64,000 nt of DNA from positions 186,001 through 250,000 of the forward strand of contig KL647308.1 in assembly GCA_000727475.1 (NCBI GenBank). The letters are read 5' to 3'. The translations under genes were made by a program, and so were the position numbers. Shown piece by piece: positions 40,401 through 52,480 of the stretch. The notes under the pieces were generated by a model. It saw only the letters and a list, made by a program, of their open reading frames with translations, had not been told where the DNA came from and did no database searches. Source of the stretch: Sarcocystis neurona. Its lineage: Eukaryota; Apicomplexa; Conoidasida; Eucoccidiorida; Sarcocystidae. Numbering within the stretch: the stretch's first letter is position 1; every line of letters begins with the position of its first letter.

Positions 40401-43400
40401 ACACATACACACGTCTTGTCATAGGGCTCGCGACAGCAGCTCTTGCATCGGGCATTGGGCGCGAACGTTATTACCTAATCCAGCGCAGACATCCAATCAG
40501 GTTCATATTACACCTCCGCTCTCGCACATAGCTCGTCATACACAAACGCCTACGACTGACGACACGCACCAAAGGTAATGCTTTGACTTAAGTTCCTCTA
40601 ATTTTTGAAGTGTAGCGAGCCATTTCCACCTTGGTGCCGGCATACGCTTCACCTCTTCACAAGACTCTTTAACTTACGCTAGCAGTGGTGGAGTCAGCAG
40701 CCATCTTACGCATCCCTCTATTCGTGCTTCCTCCTATTACGGCGCAGCGCTGACGCCTAACCACTACCTAGTTCACATTTTCCCCTCATAAAAGTCGTCG
40801 TTCCGGTACACCTCTTCATTCGATGTGCACTTCTACTCTGAAAGACGTGGCGACTTGACGCTTTCGCGACAGCTGTGCTCCACTGAAAAGTTGAAGTAAT
40901 TGGGACAATGTAGCGTACGTCTTCGTGCGCGTGATGCCATTCTGCAAAGAGGAGATGATATGTCGCGAGACTTGAGGTTCTTATTTTGTCGTGTACTTTG
41001 TGTTGCCGCCATCTCACAGTTTACGACTTCGATGACAATGCATTCTTAGCGCAGAGAAAAGTGACCGGTGAAGGCGAAAGATGCGTGCACCCGCATAGTA
41101 GTTGAAACATCGTGCATAGCTGTGAACAAACTTCATCGGTAGTGTGCTTTACGGCTGCAGGACAATATCGCCTCCGGCTTCGGGTATCAGGTAGTTTTCC
41201 CTGAGTTGCAGAGAACTGTAAACTGTAGAAAAAAGTCTATCGGCATTTCCTGCTGAAAAAAAGGCGGCAGGAAACGTGGCAGCACGATTCAGCGTAGCGT
41301 TTCTTGGGGAAGGCGAAGAAGAACTGCATAGCTGGCAGTGCCGAAAATATGTCATTTACAGCAGGAAGTGCTCCGATCATAGCAGTGATCAGTGGCCTTC
41401 TCTTGCTGCATCCCGTACTGCGGGAGCTTCTTGCGAGAACTGAGCTTTTTACCGCTGAGAAAAACCTTCAGCAGCACACGCGCAGGCGGGCGTAGTCGCG
41501 AGCTACCCACCGGTATCACAACTGAATCCGCATGCTTGTACGCATGTATATACATATAAATCTAGACACCAATGTAGTAGCTGCTACACAAACGTTTGAA
41601 GAAACATGGAAGACGAACGCTGAGGGCCGCCAGTGTAATCCCTGCCGGCAAACTCCTGCTTCACCCAGAGGCCGAATACGTACGCGCTACAACAGGAATT
41701 ACTCCCGTCGGCCATTTCTTACACTTGTTAGGCGCTGGCTGCAGGCGTCTACGGGGCACGCCATTCTTACGCGAACAGTGCCCTTCGTGGTCCACGCACA
41801 CAGAGGAAAACCAGCAATTTTGCTGGAAAACAGTCGGCCAAAACAACAAACTAGCCAATACGTAGTTCACAGCTCTGCACTTCAGTACTCTGGTGAATTC
41901 GGATGGACCGGGGTACGCAAGCGAAGCTGCACAAATGAACAGGACGTAGCTACCGCTGCAGAACAGCAGCGTTCGAAGTCGCCTCCTGAAGTCCGCCGAA
42001 GGCCGTGTTTCTCCTGGAGAGCTTCAGCACGCATATAGCAGGCAGGGCTGCCGTGTGTGTGACTCTGTCCGTGCATGAAGCGACGCATTTCAACGAACAG
42101 CTTCCGTATTCAACAGTTATTCTAATCGTGTGGGCACTCGATTGTGGGGAATGAACGCGTAATTCCGCAGGTACCCGCAGCATAGAAGGCTGAGAAAGCA
42201 CAGCGCAACGAAGTGCACAGGGGGGATCGCCCGGTCGGCGCGAGTGTCAGACTCGCAATGACTAATGCTGCCCTACTTTGAGTTTATTTGTGGCTCGTGT
42301 AATTTCGTGTGGGTTTTCAACTCTATATATCGGCTGTACAACTGAGAAATGCCGCGGTTAGAAGTATATGCATATACACAGATAGGTGGGTACACAGGAC
42401 GTACAATCGTAAGCGTGAAAGTGAAAAATACACCACGCACTCCCTCAAAACCACACACCGGTGCCACAGGAAGTACATCGTTTTTTAAGTGTGTTCAAGT
42501 GTTTGAGGATACGTATACATACGTGCGTGTACATGCGCCTGAATGTATAGGCGCTCACGTAAAAATATGTTAAGATAGATGCGGCAGCGCCAGTAGACTC
42601 AGAAAATAGTGACGCAGGGATGTCCACATTGGCTCGCACTTTTTCACATTCCAGTAGTCCGCCTCCACTTCGTTACTGGTCTTCGAGCGCAGCAGGCACG
42701 ATTGAACCGTTTGTCTTTACACTTGGGAATCCTGGAGCACAAATTCCGTGGTGTTCGTAAAAGTACATGTCTGCATACCCGTATACTGCCCTTTTCACAC
42801 ACATGTATGCATGAACTGCGTTCGGCCATCACAGCGCATTTTCGTCGACCAGCCCCACCCATCCAAAGAAACCCACGCACGCGTACGTGTGCATGTACAG
42901 GCATATGTATTCAGTGACGCCGTCACCCTACGTCCGTGTGGAGTCACTGAAGTCGAGACCGTGGGGAGCTGTTTCAGTTTCCGTTTATACTGCACTTTGT
43001 AGCGAGTACGAATAAGTACGCAGGCGATAGACGTATAAGAGGCTGTAGGTGGTCTCTGACTGAATAGCGGTACACAAAGCATGCGTATATCATCGGGCTG
43101 CATCTACTTGTCGCAAGTTTGCTCGTAAAGATACCAACCCTGTCTCTTATGCGACAACAAACGGTATGGTGTTGTCTTTGTAGCCTTTGAAGCTCCTAGA
43201 CGCTACAAACTCTGAAACTCGTGTCCGTTCCCCGTACGTAGTACGGGAGAGTTCTTCAGCTACCGCTGTACTGACTCAGCGTTGAGCCCGTACGCCGCGG
43301 CCTGTCTCGTGCTGATGTCAATGATGTGACCTGTCCTTATATTGTGTGGAGCTGCTTCATCACGATGGATCGAGATTATTTGTAGTTGTACCACCTGTGG

Positions 43401-44498
43401 GAAAACTTCTTTCACTATCACCGTACTCGCGCAGCTTTGTGCGTGCACGTGGGGCACTCCCCTTAACACTGCAGGAACAGTGGCTTAGCAGTACGTGTCC
43501 ACGCCTCTATTACATTAAGTTGCTCTATACGACTGCTGTATTCTGCCTAACGTTTTGTTTTTGTCCACCCACCAGCTAGAACTCTTCTGAATAGAGCTAT
43601 TTTGAGTAGGACGCTTTCTACTCTTCTCAAACCTGGACAGAGGCCTTCTGTAATTCCCACCTTGATAGAGCTCACTCTTATAAACGGTGCCTAATGTAGA
43701 GCAGCCTCCTTGCTCAGCGACTCATACACTGAATGACGCTTTGTCCTGCTTCCTCGACATCAAAGATTATTTGGGTGACTCGGCGTCGACAAACTTTCTC
43801 CTTGGTTGCGATTGGAGGGATGCACAGGTTCTTTGCTCTACCTCTATACTGCTTGGTATTGTTCCCAGGTATCATAGAAGCAACCTCTGTAATCTGTACG
43901 ACATACTGAAAACCTTTTCTCTTTGCTCTGCTGAGGGCGGATGAATGTGCGTGTAGACAGTGTACACTGCGATCCTTACTGTGCATAGTGTTTACTGTTT
44001 GTAGCGTATGTCCTGCGTAGACCCTCTCCTTTCGAGCACAACTACAAATCAAAAAATTTACCCACGCATGTGCAACATATATCAGTGTTCACTAAGCATG
44101 AACAGGTGCTGCGGCTCAAAATCGGGGATATGTTTTGTGCAACTTCACACATTCCAGATGTCGACGTACGCAAAGAGCGTCTCCCCCACGGTTGTAAAGT
44201 GCGCAGGTGCATACTGGACTCCTCACCTGTGACAGATTATATCCTGTGCATGTAAGATTCAGAAAAGCGTAGTCCAAAAAGCTACCTAGAGGGAAGCTGA
44301 GATGGATCTACTGCCTGCTCCCGTGGAGTCGCTCGGATCACCGAAACACTCTACGCTGTCAAAATGCGGCAGCAGCAGCTGTCGGCCGCTGCCGGGAATG
44401 ACAACCTTTGACGCAGTTACCTGCTTTGCAAAGACTGAGGGAAACGAAATCTCACAATACCGCCAGAGACACACTAAGAATAGGGACCGTTCGAAAAG
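37440..44498. other. About 7 kb without a supported gene
   Basis: After the RPB5 stop the sequence is mostly unique, with fewer microsatellites than the region to its left (small TA/TG patches near 37900-38000, 38430-38580 and 40100-40340). Several open frames of 60-170 codons occur on both strands (for example 38055-38273 minus, 41532-42038 plus, 43714-44052 minus). None shows a recognisable motif, chained splice sites or a supported start. An unrecognised multi-exon gene, or 5' exons of the membrane-protein gene to the right, could be hidden here. Confidence 0.4.
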
Positions 44499-44762
44499 AT
44501 GGAGAAATCGCCTGAAACTGATGATGCACGGCTTCGCCCTCTATGGCCTGGCATGTACGTCAAATGTAGAAAGCAGGAATCAGACTGGCCAGCGGACACA
44601 GTATCCTGGTTAGTTGACAGTGCTACACGGAACAGCAGCTCTCCATTGAGACAAATAGAGTCTCCCTGTAATGTGTTCCTTCGCCACTCCGAAGGTACAC
44701 GTGGGCAATACGTCAAAAAGCACTACCACGTAACAACACAATTTGGACGCACAGAAGACAAC
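44499..44762 (+). CDS. Possible first exon of the downstream membrane-protein gene
   Basis: ATG at 44499 opens 88 codons that end exactly at a strong GTGAGT donor (44763). The peptide is polar, with WPGMYVKC and SWLVDSATRN among its segments, and has no recognised family. It ends in phase 0, whereas the next supported exon (46077) starts in phase 1, so at least one more exon would have to lie between them. The link to the membrane-protein gene is a guess from position and strand only. Confidence 0.25.
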
Positions 44763-45781
44763 GTGAGTCCTTACAGTTTTCCCTGTCTCTTATCGTCATT
44801 TTACGTATGGACCACTTTTTGTCTGGTTCTTGGGTATAACGGTGGCGGATGCTCCGATCGAGCACCCCATGCAGTGCGCAGACGGTTATACCAGCGCCTG
44901 TGCGAATAGGTCAGCGACGATTATTCCTCCGTATAAGCAGACAGATACAATGGTACGTGTGGAAACATGCAGGCTTGTTAATTATACCGTAAGATGGGCA
45001 AGCAGACTGTAGCGCTGGTGATTCACTTTAAAGCTTTGGTCAGATGCGTGTGTACTCACTCGCCGCTAGCCCAGTGATGCGTTTGAAATGCTCGTGTTGT
45101 CTGCACGCTACGGATGTGGAGGCTAACCTGTATCAAGGGATACGTACAGATATTCGTTTTTAGCTCAGCAATGTGGAGAAGGCGTATTGTACACTGGGAA
45201 AAGGTTGGAAGTGGTCAGAGACGAGCTGACCACCTGAATGGCAGCGACATACTTTTCCTTCCTCAGGCAGGCGGACCAAAATTACTGCAATAACGCCATT
45301 GTTGTTTGAAATGCATGCGACGAGGCAATCATAAAAAATCCACTGAGCGCACACACTACCTCATTTCGCTAACACAGAGACAGAGCAAAGTTTACTGTTG
45401 TTTTTTTACCTGTCGAGGTGAGAGCGGATGTAATGCTGAGTTTTCATATATACCTCCATCTTTTTAGACGTGAAGTATCAGTTGTGTTGGGTTGTACGGA
45501 CACGTGCAGATAGTCTTGACCAGATAACCCGCTAGACGTGTTTAAAGTCAAAGCCAGTGTTTGTCGACATGACTGCGGCGTGTGGCGAATCTGCCGCATT
45601 TCGTCCCACGTGGCAAGGCGCAGCTTTTGCATATAGACGTGAAAAGTGCTTCAGTCGGTTCGTCTCCTCTCACCGAAAGTTGACAGCAGGTTACTAGCAT
45701 TTATTGACATGTTTTTTTTTACCAACCAAGCGCCTCCAGCGTTCAAGGTGGACCACACAATGATACGTATACAGGCACAAT

Positions 45782-45814
<33 letters not shown>

Positions 45815-46076
45815 GTATATGTGTACACACGTATCTGCATTCTGCGTACATTCCGAAGGTAATTGGTACATGGATTGGGTTTACAGCTCCAGGGAACCCA
45901 CACACTAAGAACTTGTGTCGTCAGTCCGTATCATCTCTAGAAGCCAGATAGACATACTTATTTGTATATGTCTGCATGAATACACGCATGTTTATTTATA
46001 TATATATATGTGCATATACCTATTCATACGGATTTTTGAGTGACGAAGGTGCGACACTTTCTACTGATTTTTACAG

Positions 46077-47950
46077 ATGGAATTGCTTGCGTCTCCAACG
46101 TGAGGCCAGCCACTTTCTACGGCATCCCGGCTGTGACGGCCGCCTGCCTGCTGCTGACGCCGTATATGGATTCCACTGTCCCAAGGACCACTCTACCGAA
46201 TAACATATCTTCCAGATTGCCAGTCACGCCGAGTTACCCATTAGCCATACTGCAAGTGGTACTCTTGACCTACTTTGCCTTCTTTGCACAGCAGGACGCA
46301 ACCTATCCGGATTTACAGAACAACGCTACAGGTAGTTCCAGCTGCATTTATGTATGCCTGCGCACTGATACATTCACTTTGATGTGGAAGACTGTAGCCT
46401 GGTGAGCTTCGTCACTGTAGCGTCACACGCATGTCGTTACGTGCGTACAGATACACCTGAGGCGGTAGCTCAACAGCGGCACAAAAGGGCTCTAGCAGAC
46501 GCATCTGCGGCTGTCTGAATCCCCGCCTTTTCACACGGCAGTCACTGATTTTCGAAGGAGTTTGTGAGTGCGGAAGTGATGTATTGCTACGTGTACGCGC
46601 GTATACCTCCGTGTATGTGAATGAAACCTCTCCTTTTATCCCACGTTATCTTCTGTCAGCCTACACACGCGCTTTGCAGTACTCGCGCACATGAGAGTTC
46701 ACGTCGACTGGGAATGCGTAGGCGGTGGCATTGCTTTTCAGAGAGGTACTAGCCAGAGGCAGCAATTGGGCACTGCTTCAACTTTACTTGGTCCTAGACA
46801 CCACTCTCTCTGGCACCGTCGGCGATGTGTTTGATCGGAAGTAGGCGCGGGACAGCCTGTGACGCAGAACCCGCCGTGAAGCCGCACGGGCGCGCACGTC
46901 ACGTGGAGCGCATTCTGTCGTTGGTGTTGTTGTAATTTTCCCACTGTCGCCCCCCGCTTCTTTTGTGTACAGGTGTCACTGTCGCTTTGAAGACACTGTG
47001 GGCGAGAGCGCGTGATTTCCTCAGCCACGGTCTCTTACCTCCACTGCATTCGGATCAGCCGTATCTTTCTAAAGAGCTTGTGTTTGCCTACGCTGGCAAC
47101 CAAGCGTACCAGTGCGCGATCTCGGCTGCTGCCATTGCTTTTTTAACAGCGGTAAAGACCAAAAAGTCGCGAGTTGTGTTTCTCTGGATTCTCCTCGAAC
47201 ACTTCTTCCTCAGGGTGCCATCCGTGGTCGACAATTTGGAGGTTTCCTGGATATCTCTCAAACCGCTCATATACTCAGGCATTGACTACTACAGGAGGCA
47301 CCCCCAGTTCTTGAAGCAACTGCTGACGGCAGACGCTTCGTCTCGCTTCGCATTTCACTTAACAGAAGGTGCGTATGACTCTTAGTCATATTCCACCTGC
47401 CACTGGCTCCGTTCCCTGTTTGATTACACAGAGTGTAGGCCAGTACTCTATAAATCTCAGGCAACACAACCTGAAAGAGCGGTGGTACACGTTCGTGCAG
47501 TTAATCAGGCTACGGGGCACGGCAGTACCGTGTGTGTGAATTATTCTCTCCGTCGGTTGTCACGGAGGTGGTCCGGTGGCCTTCCGTTGCTCCTATGTCA
47601 CAGACCAAGACGAGAGACAAAAGTACGTGATACACACGCGGTGCTCCCTGGCATCTTACGTGTACTTTGGGTGACATTAACAGTCATGTTCATTTCTCAA
47701 GTTCGTGTCGGTGGCCTATTTTTGCTGCAAGTGTCACAGATCTCTTTCGCCTGTACGCACTGCGAATAATCCCCTACCACGTGTTTTTCCCCTTCTTTCT
47801 TTGCGTTCTGTACGTGCAGCTGTGGTTCAACGATTCTTGTTTGCAGGGATGGAGACATTGCTAGCGTTAGCATGGCTGATGAAGTCTGTAAAACTGTTTA
47901 GGTTATTTAGATCTCTGGAAAAATCTTGCAGTGACAGGGATCCATCGTAA
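46077..47950 (+). CDS. Unrecognised multi-pass membrane protein, 3' exons
   Basis: Three exons chain in phase: 46077-46331 (acceptor TTTTTACAG, donor GTAGTT), 46973-47368 (acceptor TTGTGTACAG, donor GTGCGT) and 47820-47950 (pyrimidine-rich acceptor, stop TAA). Together they encode about 260 residues of the C-terminal part. Hydrophobic segments lie at ATFYGIPAVTAACLLL, LAILQVVLLTYFAFF, ISAAAIAFLTAV, VVFLWILLEHFFL and MET-LLALAWLM near the end, so four or five membrane spans are likely. A soluble stretch between them holds YYRRHPQFLKQLL. The tail is short and charged. The 5' end is missing from my model. I do not recognise the family; faint likeness to TMEM33/Pom33 reticulon-like proteins is too weak to use. 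The first intron carries a tRNA-like element. Confidence 0.6.
46459..46529 (+). other. tRNA-like element (degenerate tRNA or tRNA-derived repeat)
   Basis: The ends, GAGGCGG at 46459-46465 and CCGCCTT at 46523-46529, can pair over seven bases (one G-T pair), like an acceptor stem. TAGCTCAACAG at 46466-46476 fits the A box of polymerase III promoters, and GTCTGAATCC near 46513-46522 is two changes from a B box. A T run follows at 46528. The D loop is too long, the anticodon arm folds with a four-base loop and the T stem does not pair, so a working tRNA is unlikely. Confidence 0.35.
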
Positions 47951-50498
47951 CTGTTGCACCATATATTGAACGTGGGAAATGCCCCAACGTCTATGAGAGG
48001 CCAAACTCCGCACAAAGCCTGTGGTTGTCTGACCTTGTTGCCATGGCGGTGCGTCACTTGTTGGTTCCCTATATCTCTTCCGTAGCACACGTTTACTATG
48101 GTATGCAAAGGTTTTTTTTGTTGAGGTGGAAGTCTTTGGATGAAGCGCAGTTGAGTGTCCTCTGGTTTGTGTAGAATAGCGAGGTGGTTACGCGCGATGA
48201 TGTGCACGTGCACGTTGTAACTTGTCCTCCACAAACGGGTTGAAACAAGTTTTGCGGTCCCCGCTGCAGCGCCTTCTTGGAACAGTGGTTGACGTGCTCA
48301 CGCAGCGGTTTTCTGGCGGCGCCGTCGCACTGCCGGTGCCATCTGTGCACCCAAGTTGTTCTATTCGACTTCCAAATCAAATCTCTTTCGCGTAAGAACT
48401 GGCAGAAATAGTGCCAGGACTGTCCGCTGCATGTACCTCATGGATATATACAGTGCGTACGTTGTCGATTACACTGACACTGTGTGTGCTGCATCTTTCT
48501 GGTTAGTGCTTTTGCTGAGCCTATCTTCGTGATCAAATAAGAGCCACTGTACGGGCACTGGAGCATCTCGCTGGACAGAATAGGAGGACACCGCCTGCAG
48601 GGATCCTAGTATCACTTAAGCTGCACTGTCTACGCTTTTTTGGAAAGGCTTTTGAACTCTCACATGATGGATACCTTTCCACCCGCACAATCACCTAATA
48701 ATCATGACTACAGAACAACCCTCCATCTGTCTTGCAACGCAGGAGCAAAGTTGAGAAAGAGCGTCTCTTCGAAACGAAATATTACTAGCAGCGCGGAAAG
48801 CAAGCACACCGCTGCACACCACTCGTGTTTGAAAAGTGATACCTGGAACGGAATGCGGCACATGAATTAACCGAGTGTGCCGCTGGATGATTTGTTGACA
48901 CTTCCTGAAAAGTGCAATCCATTGGCGTCGTTGACAGCAACAGGTTTTGTCATGTCTACCGAGACGAGTAGCTAGTCCATGAACAGCGCCTGGCTAAAAC
49001 ACAATACTACTTTCTTCCAGGAATGAGTCAGTAGAACACTGCAGAAGTCTCGTGTCTGATGGATGTTCACACCAGGTATAGTGCAGCAGAGAGCTTATAT
49101 GAATGGGCTGCTGAGTGTGCTAGCACAGTGAAGGTTTCTTGTCGTTCAAGCAGTGGCGAAGACAACAAGTTCGGCTGAGTTGTTATGCACTGTGCAGCTC
49201 TCTTAGCTATGATTTAAGTAGCACCTACATGTGAGTTTAGCTTGGACAATGTACGTATGATGGACTGCTATCGTCACCTTGCGTGTTCCTTCTATTTCTG
49301 GCCTTAACTAACCAGATGATAAGGGGCCGTTATCGACGTGTTGAGATAGTCCATAAGCTGCGTAGGAATACAGCACAGCATGAAGAGTGTAGTATCCCGG
49401 AGAGTCTGGTAGAGACCGCAGTAACCTGGGCACCAGTTATTTTCTGCGTCATTCCTGTACCACCTGTTCTTTTGTGCCTACTCGCGGTGCCGCCGACGAA
49501 AAATGCATTCTACACTTTCAAATCCACCACCTTCGTCCATCATAGGGGGCAGCCAAAGATCGACTTTCTACATCGAAGCCGCGGTTGCACACCCTGCCGG
49601 TAGTCTCTGAATCACAACACAACTAGTAGAAGGGCACGCGGAGCGGCAAATACTGCTTCCTTTTGCCAGCTGATCGTTTTTTCGAGGGTAACGATGGCTG
49701 GGCTGCAAGGATATCTGCTCAATTCTTCTCGCGCCGCAGCGCGCGATGCAACCTGGGTGTATGGACTTCCGTCCCAGAGCAATACTGGGTTTGTGGCGAC
49801 GCCACGCCTCGCACGCTAACTTCACAGTTCACAGGGTTCAGTGAACACACAGTCTACTAATTTAGCATAGCGTGTTAGGAGCAGGGTGAGCAGTGGAGGT
49901 AGCACAAATGCTTTAACCATCCAGTGTTGTGAGCGCTTAATACCGCAGTTCGAAGAACAGGAATTGTGGCGGCTACCGCAGAGCCCAGAAGGATAGTATC
50001 TGCTCCCAATCTCTAGAAGAGGAGCAGCGGTGTAGCAATATCTTCAGAAACCTAGGCAGACATTGGAATCGAAGGAACAAGGGAGTCCAGAAACAGTGTT
50101 GTTGATGTGAGGAAGGTATTTCTGAACGAGAAATTTAAAGGAAAAAAGAATGTTTCGTCTTGGCGCGTAGCACACGTTTTGCCAAGGGGTTGCCGCGGTG
50201 ATTCTGCTGCTCCTGAGGGTTCGCTCAAGCGCCTTTCAGGAGCTTTAAAGTGCAACTCGGCTTCCACGGCAGTGTTGAGATATTTCGTTGCAATCGAAAG
50301 TGTACAAACACCGCACTGCCCGTTGTTAGGCTCGCCGCGGTATGCTCAGCGACTTTCCACGAAGGGTTACGAGCACGTCGACAGCCTGAGGAGCAGTCTG
50401 GAAAGTGTGAGTTGTTTCAACGTTACATTGGCTCGATGGCTGTAATCCTTCGTGAAATTTCGATGGCAAGCTAGGGGCTAAAGACGTGGTTCACAAAA
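47951..50498. other. Spacer without a supported gene
   Basis: This lies between the membrane-protein gene and SPO11, both on the plus strand. Unique sequence, no microsatellite blocks. A frame at 49283-49603 (+) contains a hydrophobic stretch but has no ATG-based or splice support. The SPO11 promoter and 5' untranslated region should lie at the right end. Confidence 0.45.
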
Positions 50499-52480
50499 AT
50501 GCTTAGCGCGTGTCACGATGTTCAGCGACACATTGAAGTGGCGTGTCTCATGATTCTGAAAGTTGTTTTAAGTCAGCCACTAGACTTGACCGATTATCCA
50601 TGGTCTCCGTGCTCCCTGTTTTCTCCGCAGACAACGCTGTCCCCACTCAGAAAGGTGAAACTCGCTGCGCGTTCCGTACACATTTTGTCTCGGATAAGTG
50701 ACTTACTCCGAGAGGATCGACACGCCACGCTGCGAGAAATATACTACTCGAACGTGCAGCTCTACGAAACACAGAAGAACGTGAACAAAATTGTAGCGAA
50801 CATCACCTGTCTTCTTCGCATTCCACGCGAGGCCCTCCGGCTTGTTGCCCCCTCCAAGACACTCGTGAGAGGTTCGCTCAAAGTGGTCGAAAGAGTCAGT
50901 AAGGATTACCTACGAATCGTATTATCCACGAACAAGCGGCGTACACGTCCCATAATTAGAGGGAAAAGATGTTGAGATCGACTGCAACAATGCGTTTGAG
51001 GTGAGATTTGAACGTGCTGTACAAGTCGGAACCCGCCACCTGTTTACACACAGAGATACGCATTGGCTATCACTTTCCTCTGCACCTTCCTCTCCCTACG
51101 GCGGCTGCCTCTCTCCACGTCAACTGAAAATATTGATTTCTCACCCACGGTGCAGACTCGGGGCCATCTCTTGCCGCCCTTAGGAACTCGAGCTACGATT
51201 CCTTCTGCCAATCTAAAATTTATTCTGGTACGAGCGTAGCTGCGAACTGACACGTATGCGACACATATCTTTGTCTTAGGTCGTAGAAAAAGAAACCGTA
51301 TTTTATCACTTGCTAGGGGCAGATTTTCTACAAATGTAAGCTTTTTCGATGGTGTTCTACTGACGTGAGGAGCGAGAGCTGATTTGCTGGTGGAGCCCAG
51401 GTGGGGTCCGGGGGTGCTTCTAACCTCCAAAGGATATCCAGGTACTTCTTCAAGCTTGTGTACAGCGGGTCTGGAGTACACAATGTACTCTTTCTCCTGC
51501 CAAAATAAGATCTTAGCAGCCGCCGCTTGTTACGCCAGTTGGACGCGCAACTTGCCGGCTCTGCGCCAATACTTTTTTTGTGCGACTATGATCCATACGG
51601 TATGAAGCTGCTACAAGGAATGCATTAATTGCCACAAAACCAGTAACTGCCCCTTTCCGCAGGTATATCGATTGGAATGTGTTTCGCGTTTGGACAAAAG
51701 GACAACACCGAAAGATACTGTATGACGCTAGGTGATAGTAAAGTAGCGGGGAGAATAATATGCTCACTGTCGTTTTGTGTTCGTTACAGATATGGACGAA
51801 TACATGTTGAAAGGCGCGCGACTACTTCAGTTGCCGTCGTGTCGTGAAGCAATTTCCGGTGGTTTGATGCGCCCGGAGGAGCGTGGAGTTCTGACACGCC
51901 GAGACTACAGTCTACTGGACTGGTGAGCTATCCCTCCAGCGACTGCAGGCATACATCTTCCAAAATGCATATGCGCGTCTAACAATCTCTCTCTACACGT
52001 GTGTATGCGTACCTTCTTCTACACGGGTACGTACGCGTACACGCTGGTGTGTCTTTATATACTGTAGGCGTGTGTTTACATCGGTACGGTCCCGAAGCTT
52101 CGTCCTACAGTATGTTTTTCAGTTGGAATCTCTGAAGGGAGGAGAGAGGGACTACTCTAACATCCTTGTCTTCCGCAGCATGCTTCAGAAAATAAAGAGA
52201 TACGAAGCTTCTGGAGACGTGCACCCGAGCTGGCGGTAAGTCGATCTTTTCTCTCGCCGAACGCTTCATAAGCAACAACAGATATGCTTTACAGGAGAGT
52301 CCTTACTAGCATGAGGAGAGGCGAACATAAATACGAGTGAGTAGACAATAAAAAAGGACCCGTTGCAGTAGTACACATGAATTTTCTTTGCTACCTCGCC
52401 GATGTAGGCTCGAAGCCATAGGTCATTTGCCCCAAGTAATTGGTAAACTGCTTCCTAGCTTGGCGAACGTGGTTTTCTAG
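50499..52480 (+). CDS. SPO11: Meiotic recombination protein SPO11 (topoisomerase VIA-like), eleven exons
   Basis: Exons: 50499-50898, 50960-51000, 51156-51227, 51280-51335, 51401-51441, 51510-51599, 51663-51731, 51790-51922, 52179-52235, 52295-52336 and 52408-52480 (stop TAG). Every phase matches, giving 357 residues, usual for the family. SPO11 makes the double-strand breaks that start meiotic recombination by covalent attack through a tyrosine. The winged-helix domain has TLREIYYSNVQLYETQ, with the catalytic Tyr expected at residue 83, followed by CLLRIPREALRLVA. The Toprim fold shows VVEKE with metal-binding Glu174, the segment LLTSKGYPDLSSRRLLRQL, and CDYDPYG with Asp229 and Asp231. The C-terminal LTRRDYSLL and LEAIGHLP segments follow the family pattern. 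All catalytic residues are present. The start is the ATG at 50499 (A at -3); an upstream exon cannot be excluded because the N-terminus varies in this family. Meiosis in coccidia occurs at sporulation, so that is when it should be expressed. Confidence 0.93.

Noticed and set aside
41532..42038. 168-codon plus frame, checked as a transposon remnant
   Set aside because: No transposase or reverse-transcriptase motif, no terminal repeats; overlapping frames are equally open.
42220..42265. Small GC-rich stem-loop resembling a tRNA arm
   Set aside because: Only one arm is visible, with no acceptor stem or promoter boxes at the right distance.
47820..47950. Minus-strand frame 47827-48234 as a gene
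   Set aside because: It overlaps the terminal exon of the plus-strand membrane protein, which has a strong acceptor and matching phase; no motif on the minus strand.
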